A stretch of DNA of 5,829 nucleotides. Source: Leptolinea sp964424035 (GTDB lineage Bacteria > Chloroflexota > Anaerolineae > Anaerolineales > Anaerolineaceae). The position numbers and the translations under genes were made by a program. Each line of letters begins with the position of its first letter. Position 1 is the first letter of the stretch. Shown here in pieces: positions 1 to 5,829 of this stretch. Where the stretch lies: the NCBI GenBank assembly GCA_964424035.1, contig CAYRHB010000160.1:1-5829 (forward strand), in the 5' to 3' direction. The notes beneath the pieces were generated by a model. The model had not been told where the DNA came from. It made no database searches and saw nothing but the letters and a program-made list of their open reading frames with translations.

Positions 1-558
1 ATCACCAATCCGGGCATTTGCTGTAAATGTTCCAGACCGGGGTGATCTCAATACTCTTTCGTTTTCAAATCCTCTCACCTCTTCCGGTAAACCACTGTCA
101 TCTTCAGCTTTATTATTCCAATATACTCTTCCCAGATATGGTCCGCGTTTCGTTTCAACAACACAATCAGAATTAATTCCCGGTGTGAAACCCGGGCCAA
201 GTCCAACTCTTAAAACTCCAGGAATATCTGGTGCAGTGACCTTTTGTTTAAGCATTCTGGCATCAACAATCACAGACACCGGAAACTCGGGGAACCTGGT
301 CATATTTTCATCGATCACTACCGGGATCATTCCTCTGTTGTGGCATTGTGAAATTTCCTGGAAACTATTGACCAGGATACCGGTAATATCCTCAATTAAC
401 ACTTTTTGAGTATATACAGTCTCTGCGAATGAAACATACCGGCGAACCGCAAGAGGTTTCGCTATCTCGGTTATGAGAACCCGCACTCCAATCCGATGAA
501 GTCTGACCGCAATCCCACTGGCCAGATCCCCACCACCACGAATAATCACATATAACAT
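1..558 (-). CDS. yqeB: YqeB/EF2563-family selenium-dependent molybdenum hydroxylase system protein, N-terminal part (cut by window edge)
   Basis: The frame is open from an ATG at 556-558 to the left edge, giving 186 residues with no stop; the C-terminus lies outside. The N-terminus has a Rossmann-like glycine motif, IIRGGGDLASG (residues 5-15), followed by VRLHRIGVRVLITEIAKPLA (18-37). Further in are GLGPGFTPGI (119-128), VETKRGPYLGRV (134-145) and ERVLRSPRSGTFTA (167-180). I recognise these as signatures of the EF2563/YqeB family (TIGR03309). The family's biochemical role is not established; it co-occurs with selenium-dependent molybdenum hydroxylases and is inferred to help mature them. The gene starts 10 bases after the catalytic subunit's stop, with a modest AAAGAAG Shine-Dalgarno five bases before the ATG, so it is almost certainly co-transcribed. 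Family assignment is confident; the molecular function is inference. Confidence 0.9.
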   Translation of the reverse strand, partial: MLYVIIRGGGDLASGIAVRLHRIGVRVLITEIAKPLAVRRYVSFAETVYTQKVLIEDITGILVNSFQEISQCHNRGMIPVVIDENMTRFPEFPVSVIVDARMLKQKVTAPDIPGVLRVGLGPGFTPGINSDCVVETKRGPYLGRVYWNNKAEDDSGLPEEVRGFENERVLRSPRSGTFTANARIGD

Positions 559-568
559 ATGCGCTTCT

Positions 569-2791
569 TTAGATTTTTCCCAATCCTCTTAGAACCCGTT
601 CGGGGGTGAGAGGAAAATCATCAAACCAGATACCTGTTGCATCATGAACGGCTGCGGTAATTGCCGGGACAAGTGGAATAAATGGCATCTCACCCATTCC
701 CCGGACACCAAAAGGACCGATGGGATCTGGATATTCCAGTACCAGTGATGTAACATTTTCTGGAATATCAAGAATGGTAGGGATCAGATAGGTGGAAAGA
801 TATCGGGTTTGAACCAATCCATCCTTTTGAATGAAATTTTCCATGGTGCCATAACCAGCCGCTTGAACAACGGCACCTTCCACCTGGCCTACCACCTGCT
901 GCGGGTTTACGGCTTTTCCAACATCATTTCCGCAAATCACATTCAATATTGTTATTTCGCCGGTTTCGGTATTGACTTCCACATCTACAGCTTCAGCGAC
1001 ATACCCGTACGAAAAATTGGCAATACACTTTCCTGTTTCAGGATCGAACGGGGTTGTTTTGGGAGGATGGTATGTATAAGTGGAAATCGCCGGCCGTTCT
1101 TCATTTCTCCATTTCTCCAAAGCCTCTTTCGCGGCTCCTTTTATTGAATTACCTGCCATGAAAGTCATCCGTGATGCAGAAACGCTGCCCGCCCAGCCGG
1201 CATATGCTGTATCTGATGCAATCAATTCAACTTTCTCAAATGGCAAATCCAGCGCCTCAGCAGCCATTTGCACGAATGCAGTATGTGATCCCTGTCCAAC
1301 TTCGGCTCCGGCATGATGCAAGATCGCCTTCTCTATTTCGGTTTTGCCGTGCAATTCAACGGTTGCCACACAGAATTCGGGTGCGCCAAATGAATAACCG
1401 ACATTCTTGAAACCACAGGCAAAACCTCTTCCATGTTTTATATGGTCCAAACCAGAGGTGGCATGTATATGCGAAGAATCCCTGCTCCAGGTTTTACCCT
1501 CTTTCTTCCAGCCTGCTGCCAGAGCAGTTTTTTCTACCACCTTGTCAATACTGACCCCCGGGTTTATCGGTGTATCTACTGAAAGAAGCGACCCTTCCCG
1601 TAGAATATTCCGTTCCCTTATTTCTACCGGATCCAAACCCAGAATCTCTGCCAGTTTATTCATCTGACATTCAGCTTCAAAAGCTCCCTGTGGTCCTCCA
1701 AAACCGCGGAATGCGCCGTTGGGGATGTTATTTGTGTGGATGGCATTTGAATCCACTTTAACATTGGGAATTTCATATGGCCCTGTGCACATCAGAGTGG
1801 CGTTGCCCATGACCTTGGAACTTTTTCCAACATACGCACCGCCATCCGTGTTGATTTCAACTTCCGCAGCAATTACTTTTCCATCTTTTGTGGCACCCCA
1901 TTTGGCATGGAGGAAATACGGATGCCGCTTGTAATGACCGATGATTGATTCTTCACGCGACCATATGATCTTTACCGGCCTGTGGATTCCACGTTTTTCA
2001 AGACAATATGCTGCCACCCCCAGGATCACCTGAACCGAGATATCTTCACGTCCTCCAAAAGCGCCGCCTATGGCCGGGTAAATAACCCGTACTTTTTCTT
2101 CCGGGAGACCCAGCGCATGGGCTACCTGTTCCAGGTCTTCATGGGTGGATTGACCGGCAGATACGATTGTAACCCGGCCTTCTTCGTCGTAGTACGCTAT
2201 ACCAGATTCGGGTTGCAGGAATACATGTTCTTGAACAGGAGTAGAATAATCTGCCTCGACAATCACGTCAGCTTTGGCGAAGGCGGTTTCTACATCACCC
2301 TTTCGGATCTGGATGTGATGGAAAACATTTGTAGTTGACTCTGGATTAATTTTAAATGAATCCGGTTTCAATGCTTCTTCTACAGAGCAGACAATTGGCA
2401 GATCTTCAAATTCCACATCGATCAGTTTTAATGCTTCCTCTGCAATCTTCTCTGAATCCGCAATCACCAGAGCCAGGTGCTCGGCAGCATATCGCACATG
2501 TTCAGCGTACTTTTTTGCAGAACCGGGTCCACATAAGACAGGTTGATCTTTTACGATCAACCCATACTCATTTACAGGAACATCCTTAGCGGTTAATACT
2601 GCAACCACACCCGGAAGCTTTTCCGCTTTTTCGACGTTCAACTTGCGGATCATGGCATGTGGATGTCCCGAATAATAGACCTTCATATAGGTCTGGTTTT
2701 CCATATTGATGTCACCCGGATAAAGCGCTTCCCCCTTTGCTTTTCCGGTTGCGTCAATGCGTGTAACAGATGTTCCAACAATATTGGTCAT
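569..2791 (-). CDS. Xanthine dehydrogenase-family molybdopterin-binding catalytic subunit
   Basis: This 740-residue protein is the Mo-containing large subunit of a molybdenum hydroxylase; the family hydroxylates purines, other N-heterocycles or aldehydes in the cytoplasm using water as oxygen donor. The N-terminal a/b hammerhead domain covers about 15-135, and the Mo-binding domains follow. Visible cofactor and active-site motifs are Q214, GGAFGG (242-247), WSREES (277-282), GAFRGFGGPQ (359-368), EVGQGSHT (497-504), GNDVGKAVNP (621-630) with GQVEGA (635-640), and GMGE (698-701). E701 matches the catalytic glutamate of bovine XDH (Glu1261); Q214, E281 and R362 align by eye with Gln767, Glu802 and Arg880. 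The aromatic residue equivalent to bovine Phe914 is not evident. The CoxL loop AYxCSFR is absent, so this is not a form I CO dehydrogenase. It has no FeS domain of its own; those clusters are on the gene two upstream. The ATG has a strong GGAGG site. Related substrates such as nicotinate or hypoxanthine cannot be excluded. Confidence 0.95.
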   Translation of the reverse strand: MTNIVGTSVTRIDATGKAKGEALYPGDINMENQTYMKVYYSGHPHAMIRKLNVEKAEKLPGVVAVLTAKDVPVNEYGLIVKDQPVLCGPGSAKKYAEHVRYAAEHLALVIADSEKIAEEALKLIDVEFEDLPIVCSVEEALKPDSFKINPESTTNVFHHIQIRKGDVETAFAKADVIVEADYSTPVQEHVFLQPESGIAYYDEEGRVTIVSAGQSTHEDLEQVAHALGLPEEKVRVIYPAIGGAFGGREDISVQVILGVAAYCLEKRGIHRPVKIIWSREESIIGHYKRHPYFLHAKWGATKDGKVIAAEVEINTDGGAYVGKSSKVMGNATLMCTGPYEIPNVKVDSNAIHTNNIPNGAFRGFGGPQGAFEAECQMNKLAEILGLDPVEIRERNILREGSLLSVDTPINPGVSIDKVVEKTALAAGWKKEGKTWSRDSSHIHATSGLDHIKHGRGFACGFKNVGYSFGAPEFCVATVELHGKTEIEKAILHHAGAEVGQGSHTAFVQMAAEALDLPFEKVELIASDTAYAGWAGSVSASRMTFMAGNSIKGAAKEALEKWRNEERPAISTYTYHPPKTTPFDPETGKCIANFSYGYVAEAVDVEVNTETGEITILNVICGNDVGKAVNPQQVVGQVEGAVVQAAGYGTMENFIQKDGLVQTRYLSTYLIPTILDIPENVTSLVLEYPDPIGPFGVRGMGEMPFIPLVPAITAAVHDATGIWFDDFPLTPERVLRGLGKI

Positions 2792-2796
2792 AGATT

Positions 2797-2801
2797 CCTC
2801 C
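2797..2801 (-). promoter_or_regulatory. Strong ribosome binding site for the catalytic subunit
   Basis: On the minus strand GGAGG lies five bases (AATCT) before the ATG at 2789-2791. It is the best Shine-Dalgarno in the window and fixes this start. It fits the only intergenic gap here (29 bases) in which the ribosome cannot simply be handed over by a stop/start overlap. Confidence 0.8.
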
Positions 2802-2810
2802 AGAATGGAG
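2798..2810 (-). repeat. Small inverted repeat overlapping the Shine-Dalgarno
   Basis: On the minus strand CTCCA-TTC-TGGAG forms a perfect 5-bp stem with a 3-base loop. Its 3' arm includes four bases of the GGAGG ribosome binding site. Such a short stem could mildly mask the site, but it may be chance; no terminator-like T run follows it. Confidence 0.35.
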
Positions 2811-2820
2811 CGTGGTGAGT

Positions 2821-3186
2821 TTATCGTGATTTTTTCTTACCGCGAAAAGCCTGTGGAGGTACGTCGTAGACATCATACCTCGGGGGCGCAAATAGACGTG
2901 TCAATATAGCGGTAACAAACATGAACAGCACATAAAATACAAACATTAAGACCAGCGTGAAAATGATCTTTACATAGAAGTAAGGTTCAATCACGGGCGA
3001 AACCAGATCGCGTGGAATTGAAAACCAACCCTGCTTCGCATTCTCTTCCAGGATTATCAGTGTCCCAAGATACGAGAGGATCGGGATAAGGATGATCATC
3101 CCAAATCCAACTCCGCGCCAGATGGGATGAATTTCTCTCTTTCGAGGTTTTGCATTCCTCGTCTGATACGATTCGTATTTACTCAT
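2821..3186 (-). CDS. Small two-span membrane protein of unknown function
   Basis: I do not recognise a characterised family for this 121-residue protein. The N-terminus (1-24) is basic and ends in the motif REIHPIWRG. A first hydrophobic segment spans about 24-46 (GVGFGMIILIPILSYLGTLI and following). A short loop (47-71) contains ENAKQGWFSIP. A second hydrophobic segment spans about 72-97, and the tail is basic with RGKKKSR at the C-terminus. Positive charges at both ends predict both termini in the cytoplasm and the loop outside. No cysteines or histidine pairs suggest a metal or haem site. The start overlaps the stop of the FAD-FeS gene by four bases (ATGA), with AGGA shortly before it, so the two are coupled. 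Lying between two subunits of one enzyme it could be a membrane anchor or electron-transfer partner, but that is inference; it may equally be an unrelated passenger. Confidence 0.8.
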   Translation of the reverse strand: MSKYESYQTRNAKPRKREIHPIWRGVGFGMIILIPILSYLGTLIILEENAKQGWFSIPRDLVSPVIEPYFYVKIIFTLVLMFVFYVLFMFVTAILTRLFAPPRYDVYDVPPQAFRGKKKSR

Positions 3187-4601
3187 GCTTCCTGCATTTT
3201 CTTCGCGGCTTTTTCAACAGCCCGAACAATCTTGTAATACCCTGTACACCGGCATAGATTTCCTGTAAGCGCCTGTTTTATTTGCATTTCATCGGGAGAT
3301 GGATTCTCCTCCAACAGCTTCGCAGATGACATAATGAAACCCGGCGTGCAATAACCGCACTGAACCGCACCTTCTTCGATAAACGCTGTCTGGACAGGGT
3401 GAAGTTGATCATGAACTGCCATACCTTCGATTGTCGTAATAATGGCTCCATGCGCCCGTGGAGCCGGAACCAGGCAGGCCATTACCGCAGCGCCATCCAG
3501 ATAGACTGTGCAGGCACCGCATTCCCCTTCAGCACATCCTTCCTTTGTGCCAATCAAGCCGGCATCTTCCCTAAGTAACCGTAAAAGGGTTTTATCCTGT
3601 CCATTCTGCAAGATGAATTTTTGTCCATTAATCGTAGTGATGATGGGTGTTGACCGAGAGATTTTACATGGTTCAAATGGTGGTTTTTGATCAACTGAAT
3701 GTGTATTTAAAACCGGTGGATTTTCGAGCAACAATTCAGTTGCTGTACCATTCCGGATCTTTTCCAAACCCTGCATGGTCAAAACACCCACGATGTAAGA
3801 GCGATAATCAGCTGAACCCCGAATATCGCTTATCGGCAGGGCAGCCATGGTCGTTAATTTTCCTGCTTCCTTGATTACTTCATCAGAAAGGTTCTTCCCG
3901 GCTAAAAATTCTTCAGCTTCGGTGGCATGGATAATAACCGGTGCAACAGCGCCCAGGGTGATCGTCGCCTTTTCTATCTTGCCCTTTTGCATTGATAAAA
4001 TAACACTAGCATTCACTACCGATATTGCCTGAGCTTTTCGTAAAGCATTCTTGATATAGACGCCCTTCTCTTCCGAACTCAAAGCCGGAAACACAATATC
4101 AATCATCATCTCATCAGGCATGAGAACTGTCTTCCGGACACCTTTATAAAAATCACGTAACGGCACAGTCCGTGAACCCGCCTTACCTGCCAGAACAACG
4201 CTAGCATTCAATGCCATTAGTGGTGAGATTGTGTCATTTGCCGGCGATGCGGTCACAAGGTTGCCTGCAACTGTTCCCCGGTTTCGGATTTGCGGAGATC
4301 CAACCTGCCAGCAAGCCAATACAAGGGACAGGGCTTTTTCTCTGAGCAATTTTGATTTGACACAATCATTGTGTGTTACCATGGGACCCAGGTGAATTTG
4401 TTTTTCATTATCCTCGAATATTCGATCCAACCCGGATATTCGACTAATATCCACAAGCGTATCTATTCCTCTGCGGATCCCTTTTTCCATCTCCAGTAAA
4501 AGGTCCGTGGCTCCTGCTACAATACGAGCCCGTTCACCCAGATCTGACAGGATTCCGGTGACCTCTTCTATTGAATCAGCATTGATATATGATTGCCACA
4601 T
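3183..4601 (-). CDS. Fused FAD-binding and [2Fe-2S] electron-transfer subunit of a molybdenum hydroxylase
   Basis: This 472-residue protein passes electrons from the Mo subunit through two iron-sulfur clusters to FAD. The N-terminal FAD_binding_5-type domain (about 1-170) has the flavin motifs VAGATDLLLEM (28-38) and GSPQIRNRGTVAGN (101-114). A CO dehydrogenase flavoprotein C-terminal-type domain follows (about 175-282). After a linker of roughly 35 residues comes a plant-type ferredoxin domain (about 319-390) with C356, C361, C364 and C376. Last is the helical [2Fe-2S] domain with QCGYCTPG (414-421) and CRC (450-452), giving C415, C418, C450 and C452. All eight cluster cysteines are present. 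Known bacterial XdhA proteins usually have FeS first and FAD second; here the order is reversed, as if adjacent xdhB-like and xdhC-like genes had fused. The ATG has AGGAG five bases upstream and follows the maturation gene by 10 bases. I assign no symbol because usage for this fusion is inconsistent. Confidence 0.93.
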   Translation of the reverse strand: MWQSYINADSIEEVTGILSDLGERARIVAGATDLLLEMEKGIRRGIDTLVDISRISGLDRIFEDNEKQIHLGPMVTHNDCVKSKLLREKALSLVLACWQVGSPQIRNRGTVAGNLVTASPANDTISPLMALNASVVLAGKAGSRTVPLRDFYKGVRKTVLMPDEMMIDIVFPALSSEEKGVYIKNALRKAQAISVVNASVILSMQKGKIEKATITLGAVAPVIIHATEAEEFLAGKNLSDEVIKEAGKLTTMAALPISDIRGSADYRSYIVGVLTMQGLEKIRNGTATELLLENPPVLNTHSVDQKPPFEPCKISRSTPIITTINGQKFILQNGQDKTLLRLLREDAGLIGTKEGCAEGECGACTVYLDGAAVMACLVPAPRAHGAIITTIEGMAVHDQLHPVQTAFIEEGAVQCGYCTPGFIMSSAKLLEENPSPDEMQIKQALTGNLCRCTGYYKIVRAVEKAAKKMQEA

Positions 4602-4606
4602 AGAAG

Positions 4607-4611
4607 CTCCT
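4607..4611 (-). promoter_or_regulatory. Ribosome binding site for the FAD-FeS subunit
   Basis: AGGAG on the minus strand sits five bases before the ATG at 4599-4601, within the 10-base gap after the XdhC-family stop codon. It supports the chosen start. Confidence 0.75.
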
Positions 4612-5409
4612 TTAGTTTAATTTCATCGCACGGCCAGTACCATTATTGCGAATCATGATGATCTCAGCCAAAATCGAGACAGCAATTTCCTCTGGAGTCT
4701 CCGCGTTAAGCTCCAGCCCCAAAGGTGAATGAACTTTGGATAATTTATTTGGATCAACGCCCTTTTCCAATAAGGCTTTTTCTGTTGTCATCCAGCGTCG
4801 TTTTGATCCAATTACACCGATGAAGGCTGCCTGTGTATCCAGAAGTGGTGCAAGACCATCAACATCTATACTTGACCCACGTGTCGCCAGGATGATGTAT
4901 GTGGATGCTGTGATCTTTGTGGCATCCGGCAAATCCTTCATAGGCACAGGGAGGAATTCATCGGCATCAGGGTTTGCTTGAGAAGTACAAAACTCTTTTC
5001 GATCATCAGATAATGAAACTTTAAAACCGAGAAATTTGGCCAGTTTTACTACTGCTTTTCCAACATGCCCTCCACCGATAACAATGATCTTCGCATTCGG
5101 GACAACCGGTTCCACAAATACCTCCACTGTACCACCGCATACTCCAGGGTCTCCACGGTTGGGATCGACCATGGAATACTTCAGTACTTTTGTTTGCTGA
5201 TTCTCCATGGACGCTAAAGCCTCTTCTTTCACTCTCTCTTCAACCTCTCCGCCGCCTACTGTACCAATAAAATTGCCGTCTGGAAAGACAAGCATTTTCG
5301 TACCTTCATGTCTTGGAGCAGACACCGAACTTGAAATGATCGTACATAATACAGCAGAGTCACCTCCTGCCAGGGTTTCCTGGATCTTTTGATAGATAAA
5401 TTCATTCAT
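4612..5409 (-). CDS. XdhC/CoxI-family molybdenum cofactor maturation protein
   Basis: This 265-residue protein matches the XdhC/CoxI family, whose studied member (Rhodobacter XdhC) binds Mo cofactor, promotes its sulfuration and hands it to the apo-hydroxylase without being part of the final enzyme. The N-terminal XdhC_CoxI domain contains SAPRHEGTKMLV (30-41), GTVGGGEVEE (49-58) and GVCGGTVEVFVEP (89-101). The C-terminal Rossmann domain has IIVIGGGHVGKAV (108-120), a D135-D136 pair at the end of the second strand, VIGSKRR (199-205), and the family tail SPLGLELNAETPEEIAVSIL (228-247). Length is close to the usual 250-300 residues. The ATG overlaps the pyrophosphatase TGA as ATGA and has only a weak Shine-Dalgarno, so translation probably depends on ribosomes finishing the upstream gene. 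I avoid the symbol xdhC because in E. coli that name denotes an unrelated FeS subunit. Confidence 0.93.
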   Translation of the reverse strand: MNEFIYQKIQETLAGGDSAVLCTIISSSVSAPRHEGTKMLVFPDGNFIGTVGGGEVEERVKEEALASMENQQTKVLKYSMVDPNRGDPGVCGGTVEVFVEPVVPNAKIIVIGGGHVGKAVVKLAKFLGFKVSLSDDRKEFCTSQANPDADEFLPVPMKDLPDATKITASTYIILATRGSSIDVDGLAPLLDTQAAFIGVIGSKRRWMTTEKALLEKGVDPNKLSKVHSPLGLELNAETPEEIAVSILAEIIMIRNNGTGRAMKLN

Positions 5410-5829
5410 TGTTCGAGCATCCCAAGAATAACGGGCAACAATTGCTTCTTTCGGGAAACAATACCCTCAGCCAGCCACGTTCCATCAGAAACGGGTTTAT
5501 AAGGGAGGCCGGAGAGTGCTGGTGGCGGATTGGCCATAAACAACCTGCTCGAGCCGCCAACAACATCGGTCACCATCAATACAGCAAAATCGAAGCCCTT
5601 GCTGGTTTGCATATCAAGTAGAGCCTGTTGTAGATCCGGAATGTGGTCAGTAACCTCAACCATATCACTGACTTCCGCCTGGGCAACAGCAAAATTGTAC
5701 GGTTCAAGCTGATACACTTTTAGATCTGTTCGAACTACATCAGTGGCTGGTCGAGTTGATAAACCGGACCCGGCTGCAATTACTTTCTTACCAAAGGTAT
5801 CCAGCGTTTCACCTTTAAAAGCCGATCAA
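5406..5829 (-). CDS. Family II (manganese-dependent) inorganic pyrophosphatase, C-terminal DHHA2 domain, with an apparent frame break
   Basis: The frame ending at 5406 encodes 139 residues after a TGA at 5826-5828 and matches the C-terminal domain of PpaC-type pyrophosphatases, which hydrolyse PPi to phosphate. Recognisable parts are FGKKVIAAGSGLSTRP, TDLKVY (its lysine codon is 5718-5720), FAVAQAEV, FAVLMVTDVV, and the hallmark GIVSRKKQLLP (SRKKQ at 5442-5456), whose Arg and Lys bind PPi. The catalytic DHH domain would lie beyond the right edge. A GTG at 5715-5717 could be called as a start, but it would discard the conserved substrate lysine and the first strand, so I reject it. The final bases of the window read L-I-G-F in another frame, which fits the expected sequence just upstream; the two frames join if one T is skipped in TTTT (5817-5820). 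The stop overlaps the XdhC-family start by four bases. Domain identity is strong; whether the gene is intact is open. Confidence 0.8.
5814..5823 (-). other. Possible frameshift site in the pyrophosphatase gene
   Basis: The minus strand reads GGC-TTT-TAA-A. A ribosome in the frame entering from the edge would read Gly, Phe and then a TAA stop at 5815-5817. Moving one base forward after TTT gives AAA-GGT-GAA and enters the conserved DHHA2 frame. The four T's allow tRNA-Phe to re-pair after a +1 slip, and a stop codon in the next position resembles the logic of the prfB (RF2) site. Only four codons of the incoming frame are visible, so sequencing error, a real mutation, or chance are all possible. 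Confidence 0.4.

Noticed and set aside
185..2589. Several plus-strand open frames of 60-118 codons
   Set aside because: They lie opposite strongly conserved minus-strand genes, resemble no known proteins and have no ribosome sites or operon logic; they are antisense shadows.
2792..2820. Inverted repeat before the catalytic subunit as an intrinsic terminator
   Set aside because: The stem is only 5 bp, has no following T run on the minus strand, and sits within a coupled operon.
569..4601. Form I carbon monoxide dehydrogenase (CoxMSL) as the identity of the enzyme
   Set aside because: The CoxL active-site loop AYxCSFR is missing; the equivalent position reads GAFRGFGGPQ, as in xanthine dehydrogenase-type enzymes.
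5406..5717. A separate 103-residue protein starting at GTG 5715-5717
   Set aside because: It would begin inside the DHHA2 domain and drop the conserved substrate lysine (5718-5720) and first strand, and it has no Shine-Dalgarno. The homology continues upstream in the same frame.
5826..5828. TGA in the DHHA2 frame as a selenocysteine codon, given the selenium-linked context
   Set aside because: Residues read in the other frame (L-I-G-F) fit the family better, pyrophosphatases of this family are not known selenoproteins, and I see no convincing SECIS stem-loop just downstream. It is not strictly excluded because only one base of this frame lies beyond the TGA.

Overview
The window is one tightly packed minus-strand operon segment with no intergenic gap longer than about 30 bases. 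It encodes a molybdenum hydroxylase of the xanthine dehydrogenase family and its maturation factors. In transcription order (right to left) the genes are: the C-terminal part of a family II (DHH/DHHA2, manganese-dependent) inorganic pyrophosphatase, cut by the right edge; an XdhC/CoxI-type cofactor maturation protein; a fused FAD plus [2Fe-2S] electron-transfer subunit; a 121-residue protein with two membrane segments that I do not recognise; the large molybdopterin-binding catalytic subunit; and the N-terminal 186 residues of a YqeB/EF2563-family protein, cut by the left edge.

The genes look translationally coupled. There are two four-base ATGA stop/start overlaps (pyrophosphatase/XdhC and FAD-FeS/membrane protein), two gaps of 10 bases, and one of 29 bases with a strong Shine-Dalgarno. 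No promoter or terminator is visible, so transcription starts beyond the right edge and probably continues past the left edge.

The proteins form a plausible unit. The catalytic subunit hydroxylates an unidentified substrate at Mo; electrons pass through the two [2Fe-2S] clusters to FAD. XdhC loads or sulfurates the cofactor. YqeB belongs to the set linked by comparative genomics to selenium-dependent molybdenum hydroxylases, which carry a labile, non-selenocysteine selenium. A purine hydroxylase or xanthine dehydrogenase is therefore a reasonable guess, but the substrate cannot be fixed from sequence.

The organism is a bacterium of moderate GC content (mid-40s percent by eye), probably anaerobic. 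The gene set, the FAD-then-FeS fusion and the style of the small membrane protein remind me of Chloroflexota (Anaerolineae), but this is a weak inference from memory. The points most worth a second look are the frame break at a TTTTAAA run in the pyrophosphatase, the unexplained membrane protein inside the enzyme operon, and the reversed domain order in the electron-transfer subunit.
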